A DNA stretch of 64,000 nt. It comes from Leptasterias polaris (Eukaryota; Echinodermata; Asteroidea; Forcipulatida; Asteriidae). Shown in pieces: positions 1 through 11,663 of the stretch. The DNA is taken from the NCBI GenBank assembly GCA_037783415.1, contig JAZGTN010000025.1, positions 2,356,001-2,420,000 of the forward strand, written 5' to 3'. Below the pieces are notes generated by a model. The model was not told the origin of the DNA. It ran no database searches and worked only from the letters and a program-made list of their open reading frames with translations. Positions within the stretch are counted from its first letter, which is position 1. Each line of letters begins with the position of its first letter. The position numbers and the translations under genes are program-made.

Positions 1-654
1 CTAGTTATTATTATTATTATTATTATTCTTTCTTTCCCTAAAATCGTATTGACTTAACCTGTGTCTCTTTCGAAGACCATATGTTATTCTTAGAATTATC
101 AAAAGCAGACAAATCCTATATCATATTAAAGCTTATGCCCTGACTTGAATTTTAGATGTAATTAGATTAAAAATCTTAATTAATTATTCACGTCACAGCT
201 GTATGAATATTTAATTAGCCAATCTGATTTACACCATATCTCAAGAAGTAAACATCCGATCTTCAAACTTTTTTCAGTTATGGCATCGTCTTGTATTGTA
301 GATGTCGATTCCGGTCTAACATTTTTCGTCACGTCATCATGACGTCATTTGTAGGTGTTTTTTCTTTTCGTATAAAAAAAACGTTTTAGTAACGTTTTGG
401 TGGTTCAAACACAAACCATGGCTACGAAGCAAATTGTGCCGTGATTGCGCAATCACGGCTAGGCGTCAAAGACTGCCGTGATATTGGAATCGAGAGAGGA
501 TATACGTACGTTCTAATAGGGTTTTCGTTAAAAGGCATTGGATTGGGATAAGTTACATACCATCGTGTACCTTATCAAATTTATTAGTATGAAAAACACA
601 TTTTTGTTACTGTGACGTCATCAGGTGTCAAATTACGGTAATTCAAAGCTTTAA

Positions 655-1300
655 TTAGTTAATCTTTGCAGCACCATATCTCAAGAAGTACACAGCCGAT
701 TTTCAAACTTTTTTCAGTTATTGACTCCTTGGGCATTGGAAATTAGCCTTGGGTAACCGTGACCCCATGTTCACCTTTACTTCCGGGTCAACCGGAAGTG
801 AGACCATATTTCAAGAACTACCCAACCGATTTTCAAACTTTTTTCAGTTATAGACTCTTATGGGAGATTAGCCTTGGGTAACCGTGACCCCATGTTGACC
901 TTTACTTCCGGGTCAACCGGAAGTGGGACCTATCTCAAGAACTACACAACCGATTTTCAAACTTTTTTTAGTTATAGACTCCTTGGGCATTGGAGATTTG
1001 CCTTGGGTAACCGTGACCCCATGTTGACCTTTACTTCCAGGTCAACCGGAAGTAGGACCATATCTTAAGAACCACACAACCTATTTTCAAACTTTTGTCA
1101 GTTATAGACTCCTTGGGCATTGGAGATTAGCCTTGGGTAACCGTGACCCCATGTTGACCTTTACTTCCAGGTCAACCGGAAGTGGGACCATATCTTAAGA
1201 ACTACACAACCGATTTTCAAACTGTTTTCAGTCATAGACTCCGTGACCCCATGTTGACCTTTACTTCCGGGTCAACCGGATATACACAAAGTAATTAGTT
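655..1300. repeat. Tandem repeat, about 130-bp unit, about five copies
   Basis: The unit contains 'ccatatctcaagaac', 'accgattttcaaac', 'gactccttgggcattgg' and 'tttacttccgggtcaaccgg', in that order, repeated head to tail. The last copies are slightly truncated. The piece 'acttccgggtcaaccggaagt' is itself a near-perfect palindrome in each unit. The short ORF across it is only a by-product. Confidence 0.85.
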
Positions 1301-1707
1301 CCATTCTCGTTATTATTATTATTTTTGATGTTTGTGATTTATTGCAGCTAAGGCTCAAAGTTTACAAAAAATTACCGGAACAGCTCTGTGATTGTTCACA
1401 ATCACTATCTCTAGTTCTCTCTGAATTCCTCCTGTTTTTGTGGATGGATGTGTTTTTAAAAATATTTTGATATGCCTGAATATGTGGCGGCAGCTTCTCA
1501 AGGTATATTTCTTTAGCAAATTTGTTTTATTTTAGCTTTGTGTATTTTATGTTGTAGGTATCCAGGTCCCCAGGGAGAACAGTTTCTAAAAAATGTATGG
1601 GGCTACTCTGGTTAAATAAAAATAAAATAAGAAATGAATAAACATGTTTTTTTAAAATGTTGGTCATGACCAGACTATTGTTGATATCTTTTACTCAGTC
1701 TAAAGGT

Positions 1708-1990
1708 ATCAGGCATGTGATTTCTCAGGATTTTTTCTTATTTCAGGATTTTCACAAAATCCCCTTAAACCATCAATTTAAAATAAAATAAAATAAAGCA
1801 ATCACAAAAAGGGAGAGAGAGATAATTCCACATTGTGTCTGAACCCATAGTTTTGTTTTCTGGTGGTGACAGAGTCTGTAAACCTCCTGAATTGTAACGT
1901 CTGGGAGGCTCTGGGTCTAGAAAAAGGGGGAAACCAGGCCCACTTTTAAGTTTTTCAGGAATTTTCACATTCGTCAAATCTCATCCCTAA
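1708..1990 (+). repeat. Dispersed repeat family J, about 280 bp
   Basis: Starts with 'catgtgatttctcagg' and ends with 'aattttcacattcgtc' then 'aaatctcatcc'. Internal landmarks are 'ccacattgtgtc', 'gtctgtaaacctcctgaa' and 'ctgggtctagaa'. Related copies lie at 16684-16968, 23936-24115 and 56170-56447, all in the same orientation. No terminal inverted repeat was found, so the class is unknown. Confidence 0.7.
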
Positions 1991-2455
1991 ATTATGAATA
2001 GAATAGAGAACATGTATGATGTACTTCTAGTAAGTCAATTCAGTATGTAGCTTTCAGTGCAGACATATGGTTTGTATTGCTGTCATGGTCATTTCAGTTG
2101 GAAGCACTTAATGTGGTGAAAAAAAGTGTATGTTATTTATTGTGAATTCCTTCAGAAGAAAGTGCCGACCCTCCCTTTCCCTGTTGTGGTTTTCGATTTA
2201 TTATAAACCAATGCTGAGTATGTCCTGAGGTTATAAGAACCCAATGGTCTGTGGCCTGGACATATCTGTCCCAGTTAAAGGGAAAGTACATAATTTTTGT
2301 CATTTTAGGGGAAATAATTTACATCCTCTAGTTTTCTAGAAACTTTCCATCAAACCAACCTGAAACAAACCCATATTAGTGATCACATTTGAATGGAACA
2401 ACAACAAAGGTTCATATTTTGTCAAGGATTTGAAGGCATGGTATTCGTCCTACTT

Positions 2456-2832
2456 AAAGGCACTGAACATGTTTGGTAATTATCAAAGACCAGTATTGTC
2501 ACTCAGTGTATCCCAACATATGCATAACATAACAAACCTGTGAAAATTTGGGCTGAATCGGTCATCGAAGTTGCAAGAAAATAAAGAAAGAAAAAACACC
2601 CTTATTGCACAATTCTGTGTGCTTTCAGATGCTAATAAAAGGCTTCATGCATAAAGTCTTTTATTATTTTAGTGAGAAGTTAGGCCTACCTCTTTCTCAA
2701 AAACTATGTTACTTCAGAGGGAGTGGTTTCTCACAATGTTTTATACTATCAACAGCTCTCCGTTGCTGGTTACCAAGTAAGTTTTTATGCTAATATATAT
2801 TTTGAGTAATTACCAAACGTGTTCAGTGCCTA
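2456..2832 (+). mobile_element. Family-A MITE (TTAA / AAAGGCACTG termini)
   Basis: It begins 'taaaggcactgaacatg' and ends 'acgtgttcagtgcctaaa', giving inverted termini of about 25 bp including 'tttggtaatt' and 'aattaccaaa'. Near-identical copies sit at 27333-27879, 50932-51318, 62229-62569 and 62605-62978. The TTAA at the ends of several copies suggests a piggyBac-type, non-autonomous element; that is inference because no transposase is present. Confidence 0.8.
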
Positions 2833-3183
2833 AAAGTCTGATTTCCGATTATTTTCCCTTGGAAAACTCTGAAAAGTTTGATTTAATAGCCTGAAAAGTC
2901 TCTTCACCATGTGTACATTTACGTGTAGGTCAGCCCATGTTCTAAATAAAATCATGGAGGAAGAGAAAATAATTGTATTATTTTCGAAGGACCAAATGTC
3001 ATGCCTTGATTTGGTGCATATCATATCTGGCTATTCTGATTGCAGCAATTGAAATAAGCAACTGTCAATTGAGGGGTCTCCAAATGCTGTTTTCTTGATT
3101 TTGACAGGAATATTTTGTCTGGAGAACTTGTTGTGGTATGGAATTAGGCCTAATCAGTGAGGTTTCAGATTGAAACTAATGAT

Positions 3184-3203
3184 CCCCCCCCCCCCCCCCC
3201 CCC
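3184..3203 (+). repeat. Poly-C tract (20)
   Basis: Uninterrupted run of C on the sense strand. Other long runs are at 4082-4094, 8349-8366, 17954-17977, 22061-22074, 48077-48093 and 51297-51310. Homopolymer length is error-prone in assemblies. Confidence 0.8.
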
Positions 3204-5667
3204 GAATTAAAACAATCATCTACTTGGCCTTTAAACTACCAGACCAACTGCCTCTGCTGCAGAAATGTTCTTATCTTGGAAAGAAAGCTGATCTGATTGA
3301 AAAAGAAGCCGCAGTTTTTAAGCCAGCAGGGCTGTTGCTAATTTTGAAGGACTTTGAACTTTGAAGTATTTTGTTGCAAACCATACTGTAGTCCTACATA
3401 ATTCTTTGTCTCTGGACATGCTGGGGAAGTTCGGACTTCAAAGTAAATTATGTGGCTTGGAAATATTTCTTTTTGGTATAAAGCAAAGTGCACAGCACTG
3501 CGGACTTTTTATACAAATGAAATATTTGATAGGTTTTCACAAGATGTTAAAAAACTTGTTATTTAGTTTGTCATTATTGTTGAGTACCTGTAATTAAAAA
3601 AAAAATATCAAAAAGTAAAACAAAATCTTACTTTACTGTGATAGAATTTAAGCCTTCAATTTTGTTGTTTTGTTAATAAAGCATACACCAAAAGGAAGAA
3701 AGAAATAGTCCACATATTTTCCAAACCTGTAACACTACAGTGTAAGTTTGTAGTTCTGGTTATGCAAGCGTCTTTCAACCCCCTGATTGTAACATCTGGG
3801 ATGGTCTGGGTCTGGGTCTGTAAGATCTAGAGAGCTGGATCAGACCCGGATCTGATCCTGCAATGTGGATTAACAACTAGTATAAACGCATCAAAGCAGG
3901 ATCAGATCCTTTTCAAAATTCTGCAATTTTAATCCACCTTTTGAGGAGGGTTGAATCCTGACTAGTGGACTAGTAATTTTTCAGGAATTGTCACATTTGC
4001 CAAGTCTCATCCCGGCCTTTTGTCATGTCTGTCGCAGAAAATATTGCGCCACTCAAGCAAACATCCATTTGCACATTTGTACCCCCCCCCCCCCTGTCAA
4101 AATCTAACATTGTGAAATTCAACATGTATACTAGGCTGTATACCTTTAGATCCTTATAGAACAAGTCTTAATTTTTCAACACCTGGGTCCAATTTCATAG
4201 AGTTTGCTAAGCAGACAAATTTGGTAAGCACAGTACTTGGCAGGAAGCAGTTACCAGCTAATATGATACCTTATCAGTTAGGCCTACATACTCATGGCTG
4301 CTCTGGTCCCCTGACATGCTTGAAAACCCTTGCTTAGCAAAATGAAAGTGTCCAGCAAAATTACCTGTTGGCAAATCTTTGAAGTTGACTTCAGCTCTTA
4401 AATCACTCAATGATTGTGATTGGGATTGTGGAATTCATTGTTATCCTGCTATTTATAGGAGCTCAAGGTGCCCAAATGTTACCGCTGGAATTTTGACTTC
4501 TGAGGTCTTCAAACTTTAAGAGATGGACAGGGTTGAAGAAATGTCTGAAAAAAATGCTTGAGGCATGTTCGGAGCTATTTTATAAATTGAGGAAAATGTG
4601 TGTTTTTCTCCTTCTAAGAAGGTTCTTTAGACAGCAGTTAGAGAGTGGATAATTTAGAGTAGAACTTGTCAGCATTTAAAGGTCACAACGTACCTCTGTG
4701 GATCTTTGGTTTTTGTCAATAAATTGTACACTTTGCTTAGCCTGTAATTTGGTTAAAACCCCAGATGACCCTGTGGTTTGTCCATTTGATCCTACTATTG
4801 TCACAACTCCAGCCACTTAAAAAGAAACTCCCAGTTCCTTGATTTATTGTTCAATTTCTGTTGTGTTGGTTTTGCTGTTAATGGTGCATGTCACCTACAC
4901 TTGTTATGGTGCCCAAGCCACACTTTGTGGTTTACCCCAAACAAGTTTTCTTGGCAAGCTGTCAATGGCATAAATGTCTTAGAGTTTGGGTCCGAGCCCA
5001 CCTTTATTTTGTTACTGTAAACAGCACATTTGTTGAAGTCAACCAGTGGATTTACTGGCATAGAGTAAATCTGTTTAACCCATTTTCAAATTTCAATATG
5101 AATACAAATATATAGACCTATGACAATACAAAAGCAAATTCGTTAAAAAATTATGTAAATTATAATAAATAACTTTAAAACATAAACACAAACTCCTAAA
5201 TATTAAGAAAGACTTTAAAAACCATCAAGTTTGATTGTAAACCAGTGTATTTTGAGTTGCTTTGATTTAATTAATACAACAATAATAATAAACTATTCTT
5301 CATAAAGTGTTTATAATATCTCAAAACGCTGTACAGGAAATCACAAAAAACCAATAAACCAGTAAATCAGTAAACAAAATAATAAAACAATTAGTTAATA
5401 ATAATGTACCAGTAAAAACATATAATGAACAAATTTAGTAAAAACCCATGAATACTGAAAATCTTGTTTACTGCCTTTAAAAAAATGCTATGTTCTAATG
5501 CTATATATATTTTGTTTTGCACTGACATAATGAAATTATGTTTTAAAAATGCAGCAAAGTTTTAAAACTTGTGTGGTGTTGAACACCACTTGTGGTGTGG
5601 TGTTGAACTTGTGCAGGATATTTAAAAACTGGCCATTTGATTTTGTAATTTCATTTTCAATATCTAG

Positions 5668-5754
5668 GTCCACAATTATTCAACAAAGGGTCTGTTCAGT
5701 GTTGATGTGAACGCCTCTAACTACCTTGGGAGTGTTCGGAAGACATTACATGTG
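5668..5754 (+). CDS. PKD1: Exon 1 in window: end of a PKD module
   Basis: Twenty-nine codons, phase 0 at both ends, after 'tatctag' and before 'gtaagt'. The peptide contains HNYSTKGLFSVDVNASNYLG, the classic last strands of a PKD fold (H-x-Y, then G-x-F-x-V-x-V-x-A-S-N). It runs straight into exon 2 in frame. The rest of this module must be encoded upstream of the window, or in an exon I could not find. Confidence 0.8.
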
Positions 5755-6231
5755 GTAAGTTAGCATTGAGAAACCAATAAATAGTGCACACATGTCATTG
5801 TTGTTCATAACACATCAACAAATGTGTGTGTGCAAATAAAAATGTTAAAGCATAATAAAAATTCAAAAACATCTGTGAGCCTAAGTTAGGAACAAGTGGA
5901 GCATTCTCCAGTGTGTCAGAGTAGAATGTGAACACGGGAAACCGTAACAAATTTACTACTGTCAAACTATATTTGTACCCAAAACCTGAAAATGTATATT
6001 TTGTATTGTATTGTACACGCATACTCGATTATTTTGACCTGTTAAAGTGCGCGAGCTTGACAATATACTTGGGACCAAAGTGGTCTCAAGAGTCTTTGAA
6101 GATGGTCAAGACTTACACTGTCTATTAGAAGAAAGTCTCAATATGATTATGAGTTTATTAATTTTTTGTCAATTAGTTTTTCTTTGATTAAGTGACTTGA
6201 TTAACAATGGTGGTTTCTCATTATGTGACAG

Positions 6232-7510
6232 GTGGTAGTTAATCGCGAGATAAGCAACCTGACTATGTCACTGTCGTCTAACTCCGCCTTCATCAACAAA
6301 GTGAACAGCAGCTTGGGGTTACTCATCAACATGGTGGCAACAGCGAGACAGCAGGTGCTGCTACAGGTAGACTTTGGCGACGGCTCGGTGTACAACCACA
6401 GCATGTATGATGTCAACGACACGTTCATCACGGTTGGCGATGAGGGGAATGCCCACCTTCATCTGATGGCCAGTTACGGAGAGGGTTGCACTCTGTTTGT
6501 CTCTCTGAGTCACAAGTACAGACAGTCTGGTGTGTTCATAGTGGAGACTAAAGTCTACCAGAAGTGGACTAGTGAAAGTGTTGGGTCGGCAAGATTAGAC
6601 TCGGCTGTTGTAGTACAAGAGGAGCTTGGACCTGTGGAGATTGAAACACAACAGGTGTATGCAACCAACACTATAGCAAACTTAAGCTTACGTGCCCCTG
6701 TTGTGACTGCCAACATGTCATATGTGTGGACGCTGTCCTCAACGGATATGACTTTGAATCCGAACTGCGAGGAAACATGCCTGTATAACTTCACAGAGCC
6801 AGGAAAGTATGTGGTAGAGGTGACTGCCTCTAATCTAGTGAGCACATCCCATGTGCAGACTATTGTTACTGTTCATGAGGCTGTCGGTGATCTTGTCCTG
6901 GATTGTGGCAGCGGTGGGATACTCGCAACAGGCACCACTGTCCAATTCACAGCCTCCATGGCAACAGGAAGCGATGTCCAGTTTATGTGGTCCTTCTCAG
7001 ACCTCCTAGGCACCACAGAACAAATTGACAACCTTGTGAATGGAGTCCCCATCTCTCATGTCAACCACACGTACTTAACAAGTGGCATGAATAATGTAAG
7101 TGTCACTGCTGGCAATCTCATCAGCTCTCAGACTGCTTACCTCTCCCAGGGGATTCTGATTCAGGACCCAATTGTGGGCCTCAGTCTATTCAGTACCAGC
7201 CCAACCTTACTGGGCTCCCCAACACTCATCAACGTCACTCTACTTCAAGGAACACAAGTGATGTTCACCATTGACACTCCTCGAGGCCCAGTGACGCCTC
7301 TAGTGGATTACATTGAAGAGAACCAAATCTATGTCTTGGAATTCATCCTGAGTACACCTGGAGTCCTCCTTGCTACTGTTGTGGCCAGCAACAATGTCTC
7401 CTCAGAGAGCGAGTCTCTTGGATTGGTTATTCAGGAAAGCATTGACACCGTCTCCATTCAGGAGTTTTATCCCAGAAATGGGCAGATGATTTTACTTGCG
7501 AGGCTGAATG
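6232..7510 (+). CDS. PKD1: Exon 2: four PKD-like modules
   Basis: A 1,279-nt exon (426 codons plus one base, phase 0 in, phase 1 out) after 'tgtgacag' and before 'gtaggt'. Four beta-sandwich repeats can be read. The first has LLQVDFGDGS; the second MSYVWTLSSTD with FTEPGKYVVEVTASN; the third VQFMWSFSDL with VNHTYLTSGMNNVSVTAGN; the fourth VMFTIDTPRG with STPGVLLATVVASN. Only the first keeps the canonical GDG loop, as is normal in polycystins. It holds many N-x-S/T sequons, so it is probably extracellular and glycosylated. Human PKD1 likewise packs PKD modules into one giant exon (established knowledge). Confidence 0.95.
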
Positions 7511-7915
7511 GTAGGTTTGGATGTAAAATTCAACAAATCATTTGTTTTGACAGAGTTACAAATTAACGTTTGTTCTTAGTTGTGGCCAAATACAAAAACA
7601 TCGAACACATTATTATTATTCTAATTTGTATACATGAAAAACATTGCATCTTGGCATGGAAAGATGAGTCAATTTAAGGGAAAGGTTTTTCAGGTTTTGA
7701 GGTGAGTTAAAAAAAAAGTTCAAGCACGTTTTTTTTTCTTTTTCTATGGTGTATAATTTGGAGAAAACAGAGGATAGATCCAACAATGTTTGATACAAGC
7801 TCATAAGTTCATAGTCTTAAGAAGATTATTGAAAACATGATTAAACAGACACATAGAGAAAGTTTTAATGAACACCCATTGTCTTGGATTGATTTTCTTG
7901 CACTCTCTTTTGCAG
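7511..7915. other. Intron 2, nothing recognised
   Basis: AT-rich, 405 bp, ending in the acceptor 'tcttttgcag'. I see no repeat or RNA structure. Confidence 0.7.
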
Positions 7916-8050
7916 GTGAAATAGCCAACCGTACTGATGTGATGTACACATGGTTCACCAGAGGGAATAATGCCACAAGTGCCAGCCCCGTCTTAGTCTT
8001 GCCTGTGTTTTTAATGCCAGAGTTGGTCTCCGTTCAAGCCAGTAATCAAG
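7916..8050 (+). CDS. PKD1: Exon 3: PKD module segment
   Basis: 135 nt, phase 1 at both ends, between 'tttgcag' and 'gtatgg'. It completes the PKD module begun at the end of exon 2 (QMILLARLNG, then EIANRTDVMYTWFTRG) and ends in LVSVQASNQ. Being symmetric, it could be skipped without a frameshift, but skipping would remove the core of a PKD fold. Confidence 0.88.
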
Positions 8051-8399
8051 GTATGGTTCGAGCTGTCAAAAGGACAACATGTAGATCTTTTCTATGGGAT
8101 ATATGACTTAAGGAAAAACAAAGGCTTGAAATAGAGATTAAGCTGCATTCTGTTACAACCTGTTGGTACCCCCACCTCAATGAATGTTCAGTAAAAAACA
8201 AAGTACTGTCTAAAAACTGTGATGGTGTCATATAGTAAGTGAATATACTGGACTCGCTTAGAGATAGTATTACTGTAAATGTTTGTGGACTATTTTGTAC
8301 GTTGCAAACTTTAAGGTTATCATTCGAATTTTCAAAGCACACCATAAACCCCCCCCCCCCCCCCCCAGTATACTGCATACTTGCTCAAAATAAGATCTC

Positions 8400-8715
<316 letters not shown>

Positions 8716-9046
8716 CCATGTAGAGATGGTCCTGCTTTGTATGTTTTCATTCTGTTGCCGGTCTCCCTGTGCTACAGAAACAATTATAATGTATACCTGC
8801 TTCATAGAAACAAATGGGAACTTATATTTTGTTTAAATGCACAGTCAACTTATTGGTCATTTTAAAAGTAAAACAATTGTTATTTTATTTGTTTTAATTG
8901 CTCTTATTTGAGTGGTTGTAAAAGGAGCGGAATTGCCAATTCTCATTTTCATAATTTTGTCAGGTAAACTCCTCACCTTGGGGCCTTACCCAACCCCTCT
9001 CAAACTGACATCCGTTCCCCCGCCCCCCAATAGGAACATCTGAAGA

Positions 9047-9190
9047 TTCAATTAGTTGCTGCATCACTTTGGAACAGCCTAAAATCTCATCATCCAATCC
9101 CTCTACATTTACCAATCCCCTCACCTACTTTCAGAAGTGTTACCAGTTCTCATAGAAGCCATGTTTTATGGATTGATTTTGTTGCCAGAT
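9047..9190 (+). mobile_element. Possible second LINE scrap
   Basis: One frame contains QLVAASLWNSLKSH, which resembles the 'A-x-x-LWN-x-LP' motif at the end of non-LTR reverse transcriptases. The rest is decayed. Low confidence. Confidence 0.3.
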
Positions 9191-10186
9191 TTCTTTTCTT
9201 TTCTTTGTGTACTGTATGTTTATACACATTGTGTGTTCTCAGCCTTTCCATGTGGTTTCAAAGATACTGGTCATCTGTCAAACTGGTCTCCACATGTTGA
9301 GTGGACCAAGTGACGTTCAGACACGGCGGTGTCTAGGTTGAAAATTGGCTTCAGTGCTGGCAAGTGATATGGTGTTTAGCAGTAGATCTGTCCTTAAAGA
9401 GACTACAGAAAAGCACCGAAAGCATTTTGAACGCGAGGGTTTCTACAGATGTTCTTTAAATAATCAAACTGTCACTCAAAGAACCAGAGCGTGCTTGATA
9501 ACTAAAGTGTTACAAAGTGAGATTTCTCTCTCAATTTCATTGACCTATTGTTCCGACCATTAGATTAAGAAGCTGTACCCCTTGTTCACTAGGGTTGCTC
9601 TATTGTCTAGCCAGCAGCTCCATCGCGTGCAAAGGCTGTGCACTTTTCAACTTCTTAAAATGGTAACCAGCACGATCTTTGTATTGTTTAATTGATTGCG
9701 CCAGCCTCCCCCGAGCAACTAATAAGGCGTACTGCCAGTGCTGTTGGCAGTGAGTCATTACATTCTCTTTGATTGATCAATTGTGTCTGGCTGGGGTTAA
9801 GACAAATAATTCCTTTGTGATTAATTAGTCTGAAGAGATTTGTGTGTTGCCAGACTATGAAACCAGTCAGGGAAATTGAAGGGGGTCAGGCGGGGAGGGG
9901 GCAGATAACATAATTATCTTTTGTATTTTGGGTTTAGCCCTTGTCTAACCTGGTTGGCTTTGGCTGTTGGCTTCAGTGTCATTGCTAAAGTAAAGATGAT
10001 GCAGCGATAGTCATAGCCACTGACAAACAGAGGGTGGGGGAGGGGGAGCTAGGTGGCACTCCCTCTCTGCACTCCCTGGGTCTGCCCACTGGTGTCACAC
10101 AAAGGTTAACTGTTGATAAACTATCCCTTAAAGTTATTTAATTCAAATTTAAATCACTTGCTCATTTACATTCTCTTTCGTGATAG

Positions 10187-10299
10187 TTGATGCCAGCTAT
10201 GTTGAGATCTTGGCTGAGTCGGCTCCTCCCCAGTCTTCGTACTCCCTTGATTATTCCCTCTTCGGTGAGACAAGAAAACCTTCATCTTGGACTTTCCAG
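10187..10299 (+). CDS. PKD1: Exon 4: first half of a PKD module
   Basis: 113 nt, phase 1 in, phase 0 out, between 'tcgtgatag' and 'gtagga'. It encodes SYVEILAESAPPQSSYSLDY and then KPSSWTFQ. It joins exon 5 across 12.8 kb to give SWTFQ-IFGDGNTP, a complete W-x-F...GDG PKD core split by the intron. That join is the main support for the exon. Confidence 0.85.
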
Positions 10300-10669
10300 G
10301 TAGGATGAAACATTTTAAAATGATTTGCTTTCTTGTTGATTAATCACCCGATTCCTTGTTCCTTTTGGTTTCTTAAATTCAAATTTCTGATTTTGTTTTC
10401 TCTTTGTGTAGTATTGATTATACTGTCTTTAACTCATTTCTAACATAATTTATGCAAAAAATAGTTAATGGCATGACATTTCGGCCCTAGCAGAGTCTTT
10501 CTTGAAGACTAAGCCTTTGAAGCCTGGAAAAACTATTTTTTGCATTTATACCATAGGTACTTTTGGTTGATAAGTAGTATGCAACAGCTAATTCTATTTT
10601 CTAAGAGAATTTAGTATATATAGCTTTTCTTGTGCCTTTTCCATCTTTATTTGAATATGCAATGAATGG

Positions 10670-10975
10670 CTTGTTTGGCCAGGCAGTCAGGCATAATGGA
10701 TTCCCAACTTTGGTGTTTCTGACCAGAAGAGTGTGGTTTGGGTTCTGGTCTTGACACTTGTGTCCTTAAGCAAGACACTTAGCCATTTACTGCTTCATCC
10801 TTCCGATGGGACTAAAGCCATAGGTCCCCTGCGATGTGTAATGCACAAGAACCGAACTTTACCTTTATCGCTAAGATAAGGGTTTTTTCCCCAGTGTTTC
10901 TGGCAGTGGCTGCTGAGTGCTCCGCAGCACCTTGTAAACCCTTATAAGGTGCTACATAAATCGGTCTCATCATTC
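10670..10975 (+). mobile_element. tRNA-derived SINE, type L (diverged head)
   Basis: Body matches 39198-39560 in order: 'tggtgtttctgaccag', 'tcttgacacttgtgtcctta', 'agcaagacactta', then a tail with 'ataaggtgctacataa'. The tRNA-like head is decayed. Confidence 0.65.
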
Positions 10976-11663
10976 AAAAATTTCCAAAACCTTTAAAATT
11001 GTTCTCCTTGTTATTATTATTATCTTGTTCTGAATGTCTTTTTGCTATCTTTGTGAATACTTGGTGTACTTTATTTTAACACATGCCTATTCTTTTAACC
11101 ATTACCCATACTGCCACATATGGACATAGAGTAAGTATTTCTGCAATCAAAACATCATTGATATATGTGTTATTTATTGCTGTGATTTGATGAAGCACTT
11201 TTTGAATTGTGTCTTCAGTAATTCTGTGGTTTGTTTTATTTCATTTGTAATGAGTGTCAATGCTGTTGTAAATTAATATTTGTTTCAATATGTCTGTGCA
11301 AATAAACAAGCTCAGGAGTACATTGTGAATGCCTTTGATGTCACTCGGTGAAAGCACTTGCCTGTAGTTTTTCCCCCTTCCAAAATAATGCCCCGATATT
11401 CTAGAAAAATTCACCTCACTTTTGTTTGTAGTGTATGGGGATGTGTGTGTCTGTAAACTACCCATTTACATTTGTCTTTATAAATTCTTTATGCACATTT
11501 ACAAACTTGCAAAGTTTTCAAAAACAGAAATTTTGAAATAGGCTTTTTGAAATGAACAGAAGTCTTGGAGTTTGTTGGAGTGTTAAATTTTTAACAGAGT
11601 TTTAGTTAGAAAAGAAGTACTTGTCCCCATTTTTATCTGAAGTAAACAATTTTTGGGGCTATA

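Larger units (their letters stand above)
1..5667. other. Upstream intron or flank, repeat-rich, no exon found
   Basis: No PKD-like reading frame with splice sites is visible. It holds a tandem array at 655-1300, a family-J repeat at 1708-1990 and a decayed one near 3760-4015, a family-A MITE at 2456-2832, poly-C runs at 3184 and 4082, a family-C fragment at 4190-4400 and an AT-rich stretch at about 5100-5470. Since exon 1 starts mid-domain, this is probably intron. Confidence 0.6.

Noticed and set aside
4888..5115. A further PKD exon upstream of exon 1
   Set aside because: The 75-residue ORF lacks PKD signatures and has no usable splice sites that would join exon 1 in phase.
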